A DNA stretch of 64,000 bases from Conexibacter woesei DSM 14684 (GTDB lineage: Bacteria > Actinomycetota > Thermoleophilia > Solirubrobacterales > Solirubrobacteraceae). The notes under the pieces were generated by a model. The model was given only the letters and a program-made list of their open reading frames with translations. It was not told the DNA's origin and did not search any database. Positions 24,845 to 33,424 of the stretch are shown piece by piece. Positions within the stretch are counted from its first letter, which is position 1, and every line of letters begins with the position of its first letter. Location: NCBI RefSeq assembly GCF_000025265.1, contig NC_013739.1, positions 4,202,001 through 4,266,000 of the forward strand. The letters run 5' to 3'. The translations under genes were made by a program, and so were the position numbers.

Positions 24845-26211
24845 GAGCCCATGAGCTCCTTGAGCAGGCTCCCGTCGGGACTCGCGAGGTAGCTGTCGAT
24901 CGCCTTCGCGGCGTCCTCCGCCGCCCGCTCGGGCTCCGCCTTGCTGAACATGACCGCCTGCAGCGCGTTCGTGACGGCGGTCTGGATCTCCGGCGGGTAC
25001 GCCGGCTCCGCACGCGTGCTCGGCCAGATCCGCGTGAACTCCGGGATCGGCGCCTTTCTGAACGCGGGCAGCGTCTCGAGCGTCGCGGTGACCGATCTGC
25101 GCGGCGAGAGCACCGTCATCGCCTTCGTCAGCTCGACGGCGTTGGCCGGGTTCTCGCCGAACAGCCAGACGGCGAATCTGCGCGCCTCCTCGGCGTGCTT
25201 CGTCGCCGCGCTGACGGCGGTGTACCAGCCGCCGAACGCCGCGAGCGATCTCCCGCCGGCGGTCGGCGTCGGCAGCGGCGCCGCGCCGAGCGCGACGTTC
25301 GGGTACGTCGTGCGGTAGTTGCCGACGACCCACATCCCGAGCGCCGCCATCCCGGCCTTGCCCTGCGCCAGCTCCTCGCCGAAGGGACCGGACGACTTCG
25401 GCGCCGCGAGCCCGTCCCGCACGAGGTCGCCCCACAGCGCCAGTGCCTGCACGCCGGCAGGCTCGGCGATCGTCGCGTGGCTGTAGTCGGCGCTGACGAC
25501 CTCGCCGCCGCCCATCCACAGGAACGGCCACCAGATGAAGTTCTGGAACACGTCGGGGGCGGTCGGCAGCATGATGCCCCAGCGCGTGTCGGTCTTGATC
25601 TTGGCCGCGACCTCCTTCAGCTCGTCCCACGTCTTCGGGGGCTCGAGCCGCAGTCTCTCCATCAGGCGCTGGTCGTAGAGCAGGCCCTGGACGCCCATCT
25701 CGTGCGGGACGCCGTAGACGTCGCCTCTGAGCGTGATGCCTCTCAAGCTCTGCGGCAGGAAGTCGCTCTGCTCCTTCGGCGTGAAGGTGTCGCCGAGCGG
25801 CAGCAGCAGCTGCTTCGGCGCGAAGTTCAGCAGCGTCGCTGCGCTGACCCAGAAGACGTCGGGCCCGGAGCCCGCCGACAGCGCGGTCGTGATCTTCTCG
25901 GCCAGGTACTGGTCGAACGGGAAGGTCTGCATCACGACCTTGACGTTCTGCTGCTCGCGGTTGTACTTCGCGACGAGCTGCTCGAGCACGGACTTCGTGG
26001 CCGGGTCCTCGTACTTCCAGAACTTCAGCGTGACCTTGCCGTCCGCGCTGCTCTCCCCGTCGTCGCCGCAGGCGGCGAGCAGCGGTGCGGCGACGGAGAC
26101 CGCGAGCCCGGAGGCGGCGATCCGCGCGAAGGCGCGTCGCGAGACGCGCGGACCTCCGCCGGGCGCGGCCCCGGCGGCGTCCATGCGCGACGTCTGACGA
26201 TCTGGCGACAT
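24841..26211 (-). CDS. Sugar-binding lipoprotein of a CUT1 ABC importer
   Basis: 456 residues. AGGAGGAGAG lies directly before the ATG. The N-terminus has a twin-arginine motif (VSRRAFARIAAS) and a lipobox LLAAC, so export by Tat and lipidation are likely. The mature part is an extracellular type 1 binding protein: VTLKFWKYEDP, GSGPDVFWVSAATLLNFAPK, YGVPHEMGVQGLLYDQRL, QGKAGMAALGMWV. It presents oligosaccharides to the two permeases downstream. It is the first gene of the operon and has a LacI-type operator about 50 bp upstream. AGA Arg codons are frequent. Confidence 0.93.
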   Translation of the reverse strand: MSPDRQTSRMDAAGAAPGGGPRVSRRAFARIAASGLAVSVAAPLLAACGDDGESSADGKVTLKFWKYEDPATKSVLEQLVAKYNREQQNVKVVMQTFPFDQYLAEKITTALSAGSGPDVFWVSAATLLNFAPKQLLLPLGDTFTPKEQSDFLPQSLRGITLRGDVYGVPHEMGVQGLLYDQRLMERLRLEPPKTWDELKEVAAKIKTDTRWGIMLPTAPDVFQNFIWWPFLWMGGGEVVSADYSHATIAEPAGVQALALWGDLVRDGLAAPKSSGPFGEELAQGKAGMAALGMWVVGNYRTTYPNVALGAAPLPTPTAGGRSLAAFGGWYTAVSAATKHAEEARRFAVWLFGENPANAVELTKAMTVLSPRRSVTATLETLPAFRKAPIPEFTRIWPSTRAEPAYPPEIQTAVTNALQAVMFSKAEPERAAEDAAKAIDSYLASPDGSLLKELMGS

Positions 26212-26262
26212 CTCTCCTCCTGCTCTCGTGGACCGAGCCGCTGACCGTTTCGGGGGGAATCT

Positions 26263-26274
26263 GAAATCGGTTTC
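26263..26274. promoter_or_regulatory. LacI-type operator at the importer operon promoter
   Basis: GAAATCGGTTTC, a near-palindrome centred on CG, lies upstream of the binding-protein gene. The identical 12-mer is at 26386-26397, and a perfect version (GAAATCGATTTC) is at the secreted GH9-like gene. Confidence 0.8.
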
Positions 26275-26385
26275 TCAGCGCCGCTCGCCACCGTAATCCA
26301 CACAACGATTCCGTGTCAAGCGTGTTTTGAACACTTCCCGCTTGACGGCCTCTTTCGGCTCTGACTATGATTGCCGGCATGACGC

Positions 26386-26397
26386 GAAATCGGTTTC
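26386..26397. promoter_or_regulatory. LacI-type operator at the LacI gene
   Basis: Second copy of GAAATCGGTTTC, ending 7 bp before the GTG of the LacI gene and 123 bp from the first copy. This position suggests autoregulation and possible looping between the divergent operons. Confidence 0.8.
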
Positions 26398-26404
26398 ACG
26401 CACC

Positions 26405-27415
26405 GTGAGCAGAGCTGCCGTCGGCATCAGAGACGTCGCCCGTCGCGCCGAGGTCTCCCCCGCGACCGTCTCACGCGTGCTCAACGACGACCCGAACGTC
26501 GGCGAGCAGTACCGGCGGCGGGTGCTGGAGGCCGTCACCGCGCTCGACTACCGGCCCAACCGGCTCGCTCGCAACCTGCGCATGCAGCGCTCGGCGACGA
26601 TCGGCGTCGTCGTCTCGGACATCGAGAACCCGCACTTCAGCGAGACCGTCCGCGCGGTCGAGGACCTCGCCTACCAGCGCGGCTACCGCGTCCTCGTCTG
26701 CAACACCGACGAGTCGCCCGGCAAGCAGCGCGCCTACCTCGGCCAGCTCACGGACGAGCGCGTGCTCGGCGTCATCCTGTCTCCGTCGGACCCGGGCGGC
26801 GCCGAGATCACGGAGATGATCGACGCGGGCATTCCGGTCGTCGCCTACGACCGCGAGGTCGAGGATCCCCGTGCGGACGTCGTGATCGCCGACAACGTGC
26901 GCGCCGCCTGGGCGGCGACGCAGCTGCTGATCGACGCCGGTCATCGCGACATCGCGTACGTCGGCGGCCGTCGCGAGGTCGAGACCGGCGCCGAGCGTCT
27001 CGACGGCTTCGAGCTGACGATGCGCGCGGCCGGCCTCGTGCCGCGTTCGGCCGACGGCGACTTCAAGGTCGACCGCGCCCGCACCGCGGTCGGGGCGCTG
27101 CTCGCCGAGCCTGACCGGCCGACGGCGCTCGTCGTCGGCAACAACCTGATGACGATCGGGGCGCTCGGCGCGATCCGCGACCACGCGATCCGCGTGCCGG
27201 ACGACATCGCGCTGGTCGGCATCGACGACCCCTTCTGGGCCGAGTTCGTCGACCCGCCGCTGACGACGGTCGCGCAGCCGATCCGGCGGATGGCGGCCGA
27301 CGCGATGGAGCTGCTGCTCGACCGCGTCGCCGGGACGCGGACCGAGCCCCGCCGGATCGTCCACGACTTCGAGCTGCGGCGCCGCGTCTCGTGCGGCACC
27401 GCAGCTCGCGACTGA
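26405..27415 (+). CDS. LacI-family transcriptional regulator
   Basis: 336 residues from the GTG at 26405. The frame is open to 26327 but would include the operator and no start is as well placed; no ribosome site is seen, so it may be leaderless. The LacI helix-turn-helix with hinge is at 8-65 (IRDVARRAEVSPATVSRVLN, RPNRLARNLRMQRSATIGVV). The periplasmic-binding-like sensor domain follows, ending near AQPIRRMAADAMELLLDRV. It sits between the importer operon and the isomerase-kinase-ATPase operon and probably represses both, plus the distant secreted enzyme. Confidence 0.94.
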   Translation: MSRAAVGIRDVARRAEVSPATVSRVLNDDPNVGEQYRRRVLEAVTALDYRPNRLARNLRMQRSATIGVVVSDIENPHFSETVRAVEDLAYQRGYRVLVCNTDESPGKQRAYLGQLTDERVLGVILSPSDPGGAEITEMIDAGIPVVAYDREVEDPRADVVIADNVRAAWAATQLLIDAGHRDIAYVGGRREVETGAERLDGFELTMRAAGLVPRSADGDFKVDRARTAVGALLAEPDRPTALVVGNNLMTIGALGAIRDHAIRVPDDIALVGIDDPFWAEFVDPPLTTVAQPIRRMAADAMELLLDRVAGTRTEPRRIVHDFELRRRVSCGTAARD

Positions 27416-27431
27416 CCCACAAGGAGGAGCG

Positions 27432-28847
27432 ATGGCCCGCATCGCCGTCATGTCCGTTTCCGACGGCCGCGAGTCCGTGCACCGAGAGGTCGAGGCGTTC
27501 GGCCTCGACGTCCAGCGCCGGATCGTCGCCGCGCTGCAAGCGCGCGGCCACGTCGTCATCGCGGCGCCGGACGCCGTCTGGACGAACGACGGCGCGGTCG
27601 TCACCGCACGGCGCCTGGCGGACGCGCGCCCGGACCTGACGCTCGTCAACATCCCGGTCTGGGCGTTCCCCCACTTCACCGTGCTCGCGGCCTCGCAGAC
27701 GCCCGGGCCGCTCGCGCTCTTCTCCACGGTCGACCCGAAGTACCCCGGGATGGTCGGGATGCTCGCCGCGGCCGGGGCGCTCGATCAGCTCGGCCGGCTC
27801 CACGGCCGTGCCTGGGGCGACATCGAGGACCCGGCCGTCGCAGCGCGACTCGCTGCGCTGATCGGCGCCGCGGAAGCGGTGCAGCGGCTCAGCGGGACGA
27901 CGTTCGGACGCATCGGCGGGCGCCCGATGGGGATGTACACCGCCGTCTCCCCCGCCGACGAGTGGATGCGGCGCTTCGGCGTGGACGTCGAGGAGATCGA
28001 CCAGTACGAGCTCGTCCGCCGCGCCGAGCAGGTCGACCCCGCCCGTGCGCGCGACGGGCGCGCGTGGCTCGAACGGCACGCCGCGGAGGTCCGCTACGAC
28101 GGCGACCGGCTCACGCCCGAGCTGCTCGAGCGCCAGATCCGCGTCTACCACGCGATGCGCGAGCTGATCGACGAGCGCCACCTCGACTTCGTCGGCATCA
28201 AGGGCCAGCCCGAGCTGACCGACCACTACTGCACGATGGACGTCGCCGAGGCGTTCCTGAACGACCCGTACGACTGGGAGGGGCCGAAGGAGCCGACCGT
28301 CTGCGCGACCGAGGCGGACATGGACGCCGCACTGACGATGCAGCTGCTCAAGCCGCTCGGCGGCGACCTGCCCGTGCTGTTCGCCGACGTCCGCCACCAT
28401 CACGCCGACCTCGACGTCTGGGACCTCTGCAACTCCGGCCAGCACGCGACGTGGTTCGCGGAGCGGTCAGCCGACGCGGCCGAGAACATGGCCAAGGTGC
28501 AGCTGCTTCCCGGCGACTTCTACTTCCCGGCCGGCGGCGCGTCGGTGCATCACATCGCGGCCGCGGGCGAGATGACGTTCGCGCGCCTGACGCGCAAGGA
28601 CGGCAGCTATCGGATGCAGGTGCTGCGCGGTCGCTTCGAGCGCTTCGGCAACGAGACCGACGAGCGCTTGGCGCGGGCGTCGACATACGCCTGGCCGCAC
28701 GCGTTCGCCCGCTTCGACGTCGAGGCCGACGAGCTGCTGGCGCGCTACGGCTCCAACCACATCCACGCGATCCCCGGCGACCACGTCGACGCGCTGCGCG
28801 AGACGAGCCGGCTGCTCGACGTCGAGTTCGACCGGCTGGGGGCCTGA
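27432..28847 (+). CDS. L-fucose/L-arabinose isomerase-family protein
   Basis: 471 residues. AAGGAGGAG lies just before the ATG. Related to the FucI/AraA superfamily, which interconverts aldoses and ketoses with a metal ion. Candidate metal ligands are Glu and Asp in KGQPELTDHY and CTMDVAEAF and His in YGSNHIHAIPGD near the C-terminus. The conserved central block FADVRHHHADLDVWDLCNSG is typical of this isomerase-like group. It is first of three genes (isomerase, kinase, ATPase) after the regulator. The actual sugar is unknown; fucose, arabinose or a related pentose/deoxyhexose is likely. Confidence 0.85.
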   Translation: MARIAVMSVSDGRESVHREVEAFGLDVQRRIVAALQARGHVVIAAPDAVWTNDGAVVTARRLADARPDLTLVNIPVWAFPHFTVLAASQTPGPLALFSTVDPKYPGMVGMLAAAGALDQLGRLHGRAWGDIEDPAVAARLAALIGAAEAVQRLSGTTFGRIGGRPMGMYTAVSPADEWMRRFGVDVEEIDQYELVRRAEQVDPARARDGRAWLERHAAEVRYDGDRLTPELLERQIRVYHAMRELIDERHLDFVGIKGQPELTDHYCTMDVAEAFLNDPYDWEGPKEPTVCATEADMDAALTMQLLKPLGGDLPVLFADVRHHHADLDVWDLCNSGQHATWFAERSADAAENMAKVQLLPGDFYFPAGGASVHHIAAAGEMTFARLTRKDGSYRMQVLRGRFERFGNETDERLARASTYAWPHAFARFDVEADELLARYGSNHIHAIPGDHVDALRETSRLLDVEFDRLGA

Positions 28848-30353
28848 GTGCGCGCCGGCGCGCTGCTGGGCGTCGACGTCGGGACCGCCAGCTCGAAGGC
28901 GGTCCTCGCGCGCCCCGACGGCACCGTGCTCGCGGTCGCCGAGACGCCGCACGAGCTGTCGCTGCCGCGGCCGGGCTGGGCAGAGCACGACGCCGAGCGC
29001 GTCTGGTGGGCGGACCTCGTCGGGCTGTGCAGAACGCTCGGCGCCGACGCGCTGGCCGAGGTCGAGGGCGTCTGCGTCAGCGGCGTCGGGCCGTGCGCGC
29101 TGCCGTGCGACGCGGACGGCCGCCCGCTGCGCCCGGCGATCCTCTACGGGATCGACACGCGCGCGACCGCGCAGATCGCCGCGCTGGAGCGGGAGCTGGG
29201 CGCCGAGGCGATCCTCGCGCGCTGCGGCTCGCGGCTGTCGAGCCAGGCGGTCGGGCCGAAGCTGCGCTGGCTCGCCGAGCGCGAGCCCGAGGTGTGGCGG
29301 CGGACCGCGCGTCTGCACATGCCGAGCTCGTTCGCGGTCCAGCGGCTGACCGGCGAGTACGTGCTCGACCACCACTCCGCCAGCCAGTGCGACCCCCTCT
29401 ACGACATCGAGGCGTCGGACTGGGCGCACGACTGGGCCGCGACGGTCGCGCCCAACCTCCCGCTGCCGCGCCTCGCCTGGCCGGCGGAGGTCGCGGGCGA
29501 GGTCACCGCCGCGGCGGCGAGCGAGACCGGCCTGCGCGCCGGGACGCCCGTCGCCGTGGGCACGATCGACGCCTGGGCGGAGGCGTTCAGCGTCGGCGTG
29601 CGGCGGCCCGGCGACCTGATGCTGATGTACGGCTCGACGATGTTCTTCGTGCAGGTCCTCGCCGCGCCGCGGCGCGACCCGTCGCTGTGGACGACGGCGG
29701 GGGTCGAGCCGCACAGCCGCTGCCTCGCCGGTGGGATGGCGACGGCCGGATCGCTGACCGCGTGGCTGCGCGAGCTGGTCGGCGAGCCGTCGTGGGAGAC
29801 GCTGCTGGCGGAGGCGGAGGCGACGCCGCCCGGTGCGGACGGCCTGCTCGTGCTGCCGCACTTCGCGGGCGAGCGGACGCCGATCCTCGACCCCGACGCA
29901 CGCGGGACGGTCGCGGGCCTGACGCTGCGTCACGGGCGCCCGCAGCTCGCGCGCGCAGCGTACGAGGGCATCGCCTACGGCGTGCGGCACAACCTCGAGA
30001 CGCTCGCCGCCGCCGGCGGCGGCGAGCGCCGGATCGTCGCGGTCGGCGGCGGCACGCGCGCCCCGCTGTGGCCGCAGATCGTGAGCGACGTCGCGCAGAC
30101 GGTCCAGCAGCTGCCCGAGCAGACGGTCGGCGCCGCCTACGGCGACGCGCTGCTGGCGGCGATCGCGACCGGCCTCGCGGAACCGGCGGACGACTGGACC
30201 CGAATCACCGGCGAGCTGCGGCCCGACGCGGCCGTCGCCGAACGCTACGACGAGCTCTACACGGCATATCGCGACCTGTACGCGGCGGCCGCGCCGGTGA
30301 ACCACCGGCTGGCCGCGATGCAGACGCGAGGAGAGGCGAACAGAGATGGCTGA
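28848..30353 (+). CDS. FGGY-family carbohydrate kinase
   Basis: 501 residues with a GTG start directly after the isomerase stop. The N-terminal phosphate-binding loop is LLGVDVGTASSKAVLARPDG. ILYGIDTRATAQIA and WAEHDAERVWWADL are family landmarks, and the second FGGY domain carries the ATP-binding RRIVAVGGGTRAPLWPQIVS. It would phosphorylate the ketose made by the upstream isomerase (xylulokinase, fuculokinase or ribulokinase type). The stop overlaps the ATPase start by 8 bp. Confidence 0.92.
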   Translation: MRAGALLGVDVGTASSKAVLARPDGTVLAVAETPHELSLPRPGWAEHDAERVWWADLVGLCRTLGADALAEVEGVCVSGVGPCALPCDADGRPLRPAILYGIDTRATAQIAALERELGAEAILARCGSRLSSQAVGPKLRWLAEREPEVWRRTARLHMPSSFAVQRLTGEYVLDHHSASQCDPLYDIEASDWAHDWAATVAPNLPLPRLAWPAEVAGEVTAAAASETGLRAGTPVAVGTIDAWAEAFSVGVRRPGDLMLMYGSTMFFVQVLAAPRRDPSLWTTAGVEPHSRCLAGGMATAGSLTAWLRELVGEPSWETLLAEAEATPPGADGLLVLPHFAGERTPILDPDARGTVAGLTLRHGRPQLARAAYEGIAYGVRHNLETLAAAGGGERRIVAVGGGTRAPLWPQIVSDVAQTVQQLPEQTVGAAYGDALLAAIATGLAEPADDWTRITGELRPDAAVAERYDELYTAYRDLYAAAAPVNHRLAAMQTRGEANRDG

Positions 30354-31452
30354 GATCGAGATCCGCGGCGTCACCAAGCGCTACCCGGACGGCACCGTCG
30401 CGATCCGCGACCTCTCGCTCGAGGTCGGAGCCGGCGAGCTGATGATCCTCGTCGGACCGTCGGGCTGCGGCAAGTCGACCGCGTTGCGGATGGTCGCCGG
30501 CCTGGAGCCGATCACCGAGGGCGAGCTGCTGATCGGCGGCCAGCTGGTCAACGACCGGCCGCCGAAGGAGCGCGACATCGCGATGGTGTTCCAGAACTAC
30601 GCGCTCTACCCGCACATGACGGTCGAGCGGAACATGGGCTTCGCGCTCACGGTCGCGAAGGTCCCGAAGGCCGCCGTCGCCGAGCGCGTGCTGGAGGCGG
30701 CGCGCATCCTCGACCTCGAGGAGCACCTCGGCCGGCGCCCGGGACAGCTGTCGGGCGGTCAGCGCCAGCGGGTCGCGATGGGGCGCGCGATCGTGCGCGA
30801 CCCGAAGGCGTTCCTGATGGACGAGCCGCTCTCCAACCTCGACGCGAAGCTGCGCGTGCAGATGCGCGTCGAGATCGCGCAGCTGCAGCGCCGGCTCGGC
30901 ACGACGACGCTGTACGTCACGCACGATCAGACGGAGGCGATGACGCTCGGCGATCGGGTCGCCGTCCTGCGCGGCGGCGAGCTGCAGCAGGTCGCGACGC
31001 CGGCGCAGCTGTACGACACGCCCGCGAACGTCTTCGTCGCCGGCTTCATCGGCTCGCCGCCGATGAACCTCTTCGACGGAACGCTCGCCGACCGCGCGGT
31101 CGACACGCCGCTGGGGCGGCTGTCGCTGCCGGAGCCGCTGTGGGCGGCGGCCGGCGGCGAGGCGGCCGCGGCCGCGAGGCGCGCCGTCTCGGTCGGGATC
31201 CGGCCCGAGTCGTTCGCGGATCCGGCGCTCGGGGCACCACCCGCCGGCGCGGTCGAGGCGCAGCTCGACGTCGACCTCGTCGAGTCGGTCGGATCGGACC
31301 TCTACGTGTACGCGCGCGCGAACGCGACCGCGCTCGTCGCGCGGCTTCCGCCCGCCAGCGCCGCGGCGGCCGGCAACCCGATCCGCCTCGCGGTCGCGCC
31401 GGCCGCGGTGAAGCTGTTCGACGCGGAGAGCGGCCGAGCGATCCGGGCGTGA
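30346..31452 (+). CDS. Sugar ABC importer ATPase (UgpC/MsmK/MalK type)
   Basis: 368 residues with Walker A GPSGCGKST at 37-45, signature LSGGQRQRVAMGRAIV, Walker B AFLMDEPLSNLDAK and switch His in LYVTHDQTEAMTL. A C-terminal OB-like regulatory domain (about 240-368, PMNLFDGTLADR onward) identifies the MalK/UgpC class. It probably energises the CUT1 permeases encoded on the opposite strand, whose operon lacks an ATPase. ATG overlaps the kinase end. Confidence 0.94.
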   Translation: MAEIEIRGVTKRYPDGTVAIRDLSLEVGAGELMILVGPSGCGKSTALRMVAGLEPITEGELLIGGQLVNDRPPKERDIAMVFQNYALYPHMTVERNMGFALTVAKVPKAAVAERVLEAARILDLEEHLGRRPGQLSGGQRQRVAMGRAIVRDPKAFLMDEPLSNLDAKLRVQMRVEIAQLQRRLGTTTLYVTHDQTEAMTLGDRVAVLRGGELQQVATPAQLYDTPANVFVAGFIGSPPMNLFDGTLADRAVDTPLGRLSLPEPLWAAAGGEAAAAARRAVSVGIRPESFADPALGAPPAGAVEAQLDVDLVESVGSDLYVYARANATALVARLPPASAAAAGNPIRLAVAPAAVKLFDAESGRAIRA

Positions 31453-31471
31453 GCGGCGCGACGGCGGTCGG

Positions 31472-32158
31472 CTACGTCGCCCGGCCGCCCGGCGAGACGA
31501 GCCCGCTCTCGTAGGCGAGGATCACGGCGTGGACGCGATCGCGGACGCCGAGCTTGCTCAGCACCCGGCGGACATGGCTCTTGACGGTCGTCTCCTCGAC
31601 CGCGAGCGCGTCGACGATCTCGCGGTTGGAGAGGCCCTGCGCCATCAGCAGGAGCACCTCCTGCTCGCGCGGCGTCAGCTCGGACAGGCGCGCATCCGAC
31701 GACGGCCGCAGCACCGGCTGCTCGACGAGGCGGTCGATCACGCGGCGCGTCACCGACGGCGACAGCAGCGCGTCGCCGGCCGCGACCGTGTGGATCGCGC
31801 GCCGGAGGTCCTCTGGCGAGCTGCGCTTGAGCAGGAAGCCACTCGCGCCGGCGCGCAGCGCGCCGATCACGTAGTCGTCCTCCTCGAACGTCGTCAGGAT
31901 CACGACCTTTGCGGCCGGCACGCGGGCGATCAGCTCACGCGTCGCCGCGATCCCGTCGAGGACGGGCATGCGCACGTCCATCAGCACCACGTCGGGACGC
32001 TGATGGACGGCGCGGCGCACTGCGACGTCGCCGTCGGCGGCCTCCCCCGCCAGTTCGAGCGTCGGATCGCTCGAGAGGATCAGGCCCAGCCCGCGCCGCA
32101 CCAGCTCGTCGTCGTCGACGAGCATCACGCGCACCGGCGCGCTCGGGGGCGTGCTCAC
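31472..32158 (-). CDS. NarL/FixJ-type response regulator
   Basis: 228 residues from the GTG at 32158, overlapping the kinase stop by 4 bp. The receiver has the acidic pair VDDDE, phosphoacceptor Asp61 (VVLMDVRMPVLDG), switch Thr in ILTTFEE and Lys in GFLLKRSSPEDL. The C-terminal LuxR-type helix-turn-helix is LTPREQEVLLLMAQGLSNRE with EETTVKSHVRRVLSKLGV. With the adjacent sensor kinase it forms a two-component pair, possibly controlling the divergent MMPL gene. Confidence 0.95.
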   Translation of the reverse strand: MSTPPSAPVRVMLVDDDELVRRGLGLILSSDPTLELAGEAADGDVAVRRAVHQRPDVVLMDVRMPVLDGIAATRELIARVPAAKVVILTTFEEDDYVIGALRAGASGFLLKRSSPEDLRRAIHTVAAGDALLSPSVTRRVIDRLVEQPVLRPSSDARLSELTPREQEVLLLMAQGLSNREIVDALAVEETTVKSHVRRVLSKLGVRDRVHAVILAYESGLVSPGGRAT

Positions 32159-33351
32159 GCGCCGTCCTCCGCGCACGGCAGCGCCGCGCGCACACGGAAG
32201 CGGCCACCGTCGCGGCCAGCGTCGAACCGTCCTCCGAGCAGCTCGGCACGTTCACGCATGCCGGGGATGCCGTGCCCGCCGCCGGCGCGCGTCGCCGCCC
32301 GTCCGAGCACCGGGTTGGCGACGGTCAGCCGCAGCTCGCCGTCGCGCCGCTCGATCGTGACGTCGGCGCTGCCGCTGCCGTGGCGGGCCGCGTTCGTCAA
32401 CGCCTCCTGGACGATGCGGTAGGCGGCGCGGTCGACGGCCGACGGCAGCGGCCGCTCGCCGGCGACGCGCGCGACGAGCCGCAGGTCGAGCCCGTCGGCG
32501 CGGTGGCGGTCGACAAGCTCCGGGATCCGGTCGACGCCCGGCTGCGGCGTCAGCGCCGCCGCGCCCTCGCGCCGCAGGCGCCCGAGGATGCCGTCGAGGT
32601 CGTCGATCGTCGTGCGCGCGATCGTCTCGATCGACGCGATCGCCTCCAGCGCGCGCTGGGGCTGCGTCGCGAGGACGGTTCGCGCCGCGCCGGCCTGGAT
32701 CAGGATCGAGTTGATCGCGTGACCGGCGGAGTCATGCAGCTCGCGCGCGATTCGCGAGCGCTCCTCGGCGACCGCCAGGCGCTGCTCGCGTTCGCCGCGC
32801 TGGCGCGTCAGCCGGCGGCGGTCGATCACGAGCCAGCCGCCGCTCCACAGCAGCGCGGTCAGCAGGTAGTCGCCGGGCTCCGGCCCGAAGCGGACCCAGG
32901 CGAGCGCCACGAAGGCGGCGAACGCGGCCAGGGTCGGGATCGCGACGCGCACGAGATCGGGACGACGCGGATGATCGGCGAGCGTCGCCAGCGCGATCAC
33001 GGGGCCGACCGGCTCCAGCACCGAGTAGTCGAGGCCGACCGTCGCCACGGAGGTGGCGAGCGCGATCCCGAGCACGGCGACAGGGGCGCGGCGGCGCCAC
33101 AGCAGTGGCAGCGCCATCAGCAGGCACAGCGCGACGCCGAGCGCGTCGACGCCGCGCGCGACGTCGGCCTTCTCGCCGAACGACTGGCTGCCCAGCTGCA
33201 CGAGCGTGATCGCGAGCACCACGAGCGCGAGCGCCGCGTCGATCGTCCGCCGCCGCGCGGTCGGAGAGAGGCTGTTCGCGAGGCGGGCCACGGCCGAAGC
33301 GTAGCCCCGGCGCCAGCCGTCCGGAACCTTCCACGGGAGGACGGCGCTCAT
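32155..33351 (-). CDS. Sensor histidine kinase (HisKA_3, DesK/NarX-like)
   Basis: About 398 residues from the ATG at 33351; the frame to 33543 runs into the divergent MMPL gene and is not credible. Four or more hydrophobic segments between about 35 and 175 anchor it in the membrane. There is no clear extracellular sensor domain. The phosphoacceptor His206 lies in IARELHDSAGHAINSI, the N box in QEALTNAARHGSG and the G box in AGGGHGIPGMRERAELLGG. It likely senses a membrane or drug stress and phosphorylates the adjacent regulator. Confidence 0.92.
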   Translation of the reverse strand: MSAVLPWKVPDGWRRGYASAVARLANSLSPTARRRTIDAALALVVLAITLVQLGSQSFGEKADVARGVDALGVALCLLMALPLLWRRRAPVAVLGIALATSVATVGLDYSVLEPVGPVIALATLADHPRRPDLVRVAIPTLAAFAAFVALAWVRFGPEPGDYLLTALLWSGGWLVIDRRRLTRQRGEREQRLAVAEERSRIARELHDSAGHAINSILIQAGAARTVLATQPQRALEAIASIETIARTTIDDLDGILGRLRREGAAALTPQPGVDRIPELVDRHRADGLDLRLVARVAGERPLPSAVDRAAYRIVQEALTNAARHGSGSADVTIERRDGELRLTVANPVLGRAATRAGGGHGIPGMRERAELLGGRFDAGRDGGRFRVRAALPCAEDGA

Positions 33352-33424
33352 CCCGTGGGAGGAGGGCGAATCTCGCTCCGGCGGACGTTTCGGCGCCGCC
33401 GTGGCGCCCATAGCGTCGCCGGCC